Source: an uncultured Lachnospiraceae bacterium (GTDB lineage: Bacteria > Bacillota > Clostridia > Lachnospirales > Lachnospiraceae). From it: 64,000 bases of DNA. The notes beneath the pieces were generated by a model, which did no database searches, had not been told where the DNA came from, and saw only the letters and a list, made by a program, of their open reading frames with translations. This document shows positions 62,748-64,000 of this stretch, one piece after another. The stretch lies in assembly GCA_947564735.1 (NCBI GenBank), contig CANOEC010000008.1:51176-115175 (forward strand), read 5' to 3'. A program made the translations under genes and the position numbers. Every line of letters starts with the position of its first letter. Position 1 is the stretch's first letter.

Positions 62748-62831
62748 CTACTGACTTATCAATACGATTAAGGTCAGCAATGCAAGAATGAACATCCCGA
62801 AAGACATAAGGTCTCTGAAACTAAACTTCAT
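62748..62831 (-). CDS. small hydrophobic type I toxin (holin-like toxin family)
   Basis: This is a 27-residue peptide starting at the ATG at 62831, which has GGGAGGTGG at good spacing: MKFSFRDLMSFGMFILALLT followed by LIVLISQ. It has a single transmembrane helix with a basic N-terminus, the pattern of putative holin-like toxins and TxpA-type type I toxins. A longer frame to 62930 has no site. The convergent small RNA overlapping its 3' region is the likely antitoxin. When not repressed, such peptides damage the membrane. Confidence 0.65.
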   Translation of the reverse strand: MKFSFRDLMSFGMFILALLTLIVLISQ

Positions 62832-63002
62832 TCGCACCACCTCCCATCTTTTGTAATGAGAGGTCAACACCTTGCAGTGACGCGATTGTCTCCATACCCC
62901 AATCTTACCATATATTGTTCTACTCGGCAAATATTTATCACTGATATTTCGCCATACAAACTTTTAATCGTTTGCTTTATTCCCACAGACTGGAATTTTC
63001 AC

Positions 63003-63491
63003 CTACAGTACGAAGCGAATTACCAGTCCCACAATCGTACATACAATAAGCGCAATCACTTCGCCTTTTAAGCTTTCTTTAATATGAAACCAGTAGTCGT
63101 GGTACTCTGTAACCATATCCTCTGTTCCTTCAAAAACAAATCTTGGATTCTGACAAAACCAGCAGATATCTATTACAACTGCATCATAAATATTAACGAT
63201 AGTCCAAAGTAGAAATCCATATCCAAACCCTTCTAAGAAGGTGGTATATCCATTTACATATCTGAGAATCAAACTGATAATCACTATAATTATTATTGAA
63301 AAAGTTCCTTTTGCTGCTATCTTATTTTGTTTTGTCGGTATTTTATCCTTATACATTTCCAACGATTTCACTCGCTCTTGTATCTTAGGTGGATAATTAT
63401 ATAATGTTTTAATTGGTTCTTGCGATATGATATATACCATAACCGAAAACATTGCACATACTACAAGTGCTTCTATTGCTAAAATCAACAT
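63003..63491 (-). CDS. uncharacterised membrane protein
   Basis: This 162-residue protein has four or five hydrophobic segments (about 3-23, 62-82, 86-108, 143-162). A conserved-looking central stretch reads WTIVNIYDAVVIDICWFCQNP. The start has AGGAGG 7 bases upstream. I do not recognise a function. It lies in the accessory tail, downstream of the second copy of the promoter module, and its AT-rich codons agree with foreign origin. Confidence 0.75.
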   Translation of the reverse strand: MLILAIEALVVCAMFSVMVYIISQEPIKTLYNYPPKIQERVKSLEMYKDKIPTKQNKIAAKGTFSIIIIVIISLILRYVNGYTTFLEGFGYGFLLWTIVNIYDAVVIDICWFCQNPRFVFEGTEDMVTEYHDYWFHIKESLKGEVIALIVCTIVGLVIRFVL

Positions 63492-63524
63492 CCAATCTTC
63501 CTCCTAAACGACAAATTCCGATTT

Positions 63525-63595
63525 GCTGACACGATTATATCACATTCCTATACCCCAGTATACAACCTTTACCACCCCTACATCTTTTTATCTGC
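63525..63595 (-). promoter_or_regulatory. duplicated promoter module, copy 2
   Basis: This segment resembles 62200-62273: shared order TATATCACATT, CC-rich CCAGTATA, TACAACC/TATAACT, and CATCTTTTTATCTGCT. TATAAT lies on the minus strand near 63534-63540, upstream of the membrane protein. It begins exactly at the end of the recombinase remnant. Confidence 0.5.
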
Positions 63596-63813
63596 TGAAG
63601 CCTCATACTCCCTAACCCTCCGATAAAAAGTCGATGGCGCAAGCCCTAATTCCCGCATTGCCGCCACAGCCTTGATTTCCCCAGCTTTCCACCTCGCATA
63701 TACCCCTGCAAATTTTCCCCGTCAACCGCTATCGGCTTGCGTCCTTTATACTTTCCATTCTGTCTGACTGTGTTCTGTTCTTCTGTGCTGACTCTCACAT
63801 ATACGACCTTCAT
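63578..63813 (-). pseudogene. serine recombinase (resolvase) remnant
   Basis: From the ATG at 63813 (after GGAGAAAG), MKVVYVRVSTEEQNTVRQ matches the N-terminal start of a serine recombinase with the catalytic Ser. It is joined at once to the C-terminal linker and helix-turn-helix segment (KYKGRKPIAVDGEN). After a frameshift near 63722 the helix-turn-helix continues in another frame (AGVYARWKAGEIKAVAAMRE, then LGLAPSTFYRRVREYEASAD). The stop is at 63578-63580. More than 100 residues of catalytic core are missing, so it is inactive. It marks past mobility at this end. Confidence 0.75.
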
Positions 63814-63840
63814 ACTTTCTCCATTTCTGCGCTGCTTTTT

Positions 63841-63861
63841 GCGCATAAACGAGTTTGTGTC
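63841..63861. repeat. copy of the 21-base repeat near 49337
   Basis: GCGCATAAACGAGTTTGTGT-C repeats the sequence at 49337-49357 with one added A. Confidence 0.55.
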
Positions 63862-63916
63862 TGCGGCATCTATCCGCAGACAAAGAACAGAAGCGTCTCC
63901 AAAGGAGGACGCTTCT
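63859..63916. other. two hairpins at the right edge
   Basis: GTCTGCGG (63859-63866) pairs with CCGCAGAC (63874-63881). AGAAGCGTCTCC (63889-63900) pairs with GGAGGACGCTTCT (63904-63916) with one bulge. No T tract follows on either strand, so their role is unknown. The bases to 64000 hold no gene I can support. Confidence 0.5.
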
Positions 63917-64000
63917 AAGCAAAAAAACGGAAAGCCAATAAAATCAAGGGCACTGAAAAAGTCTGATTCTTTTGTTGAAAGAATTGGGCTTTTTTCTGTT

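Noticed and set aside
1-64000. CRISPR arrays, rRNA or tRNA genes
   Set aside because: No regularly spaced direct repeats and no recognisable stable-RNA sequence were seen on either strand.

Overview
The window looks like a chromosomal segment of a gut-type Clostridia, most likely Lachnospiraceae. Strong AGGAGG-type ribosome binding sites, TTGACA/TATAAT promoters, YesM/YesN-type regulators, carbohydrate ABC importers without their own ATPases, and many glycoside hydrolases and phosphorylases all point that way. This is inference from gene content; no rRNA or tRNA gene was recognised. The core (about 6-61 kb) has ordinary base composition. The first 6 kb and last 3 kb are visibly AT-richer and carry accessory genes.

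Layout: (1) 0.2-5.9 kb, a putative defence or epigenetic module: a C5 cytosine methyltransferase converging on a two-gene unit (a receiver-like protein and a large protein with two GHKL ATPase domains). (2) 6.1-20.5 kb, a glucan-utilisation locus on the minus strand: YesM-type histidine kinase, an accessory solute-binding lipoprotein, two permeases, the main solute-binding lipoprotein, a cytoplasmic GH30 enzyme and two phosphorylases of the GH94/GH149/GH161 superfamily. Intake of beta-glucooligosaccharides followed by phosphorolysis is the likely job. (3) 20.8-31 kb: a PqqD-like protein with an OPT transporter, purC (the only plus-strand gene here), a hybrid histidine kinase with a GGDEF/EAL protein, and a TrpB2-type synthase. 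(4) 31-41 kb: secreted GH43 and GH10 xylan enzymes, a heterodimeric ABC exporter and two tandem U32-like proteins. (5) 41-54 kb: a nine-gene unit with two complete permease pairs, two solute-binding proteins, a DUF5696-type membrane protein, a YIP1-type protein and an NHL-repeat protein. A YesN-type regulator is divergently encoded at its head. (6) 56-61 kb: a TauE/SafE permease, a diguanylate cyclase gene broken by an internal deletion, an XRE-type membrane regulator, and an ECF sigma factor with two paralogous envelope proteins. (7) 61.3-64 kb: accessory DNA with a type I toxin-antitoxin locus, decayed copies of it, a cupin gene between two copies, a duplicated promoter module and a serine-recombinase remnant.

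The most interesting leads are the methyltransferase/receiver/dual-GHKL module, the nine-gene double importer with DUF5696/YIP1/NHL, the paired U32-like proteins, the PqqD-OPT pair, and the type I toxin-antitoxin locus with its two decayed relatives. Function statements rest on recognised motifs and context. No database search was run.
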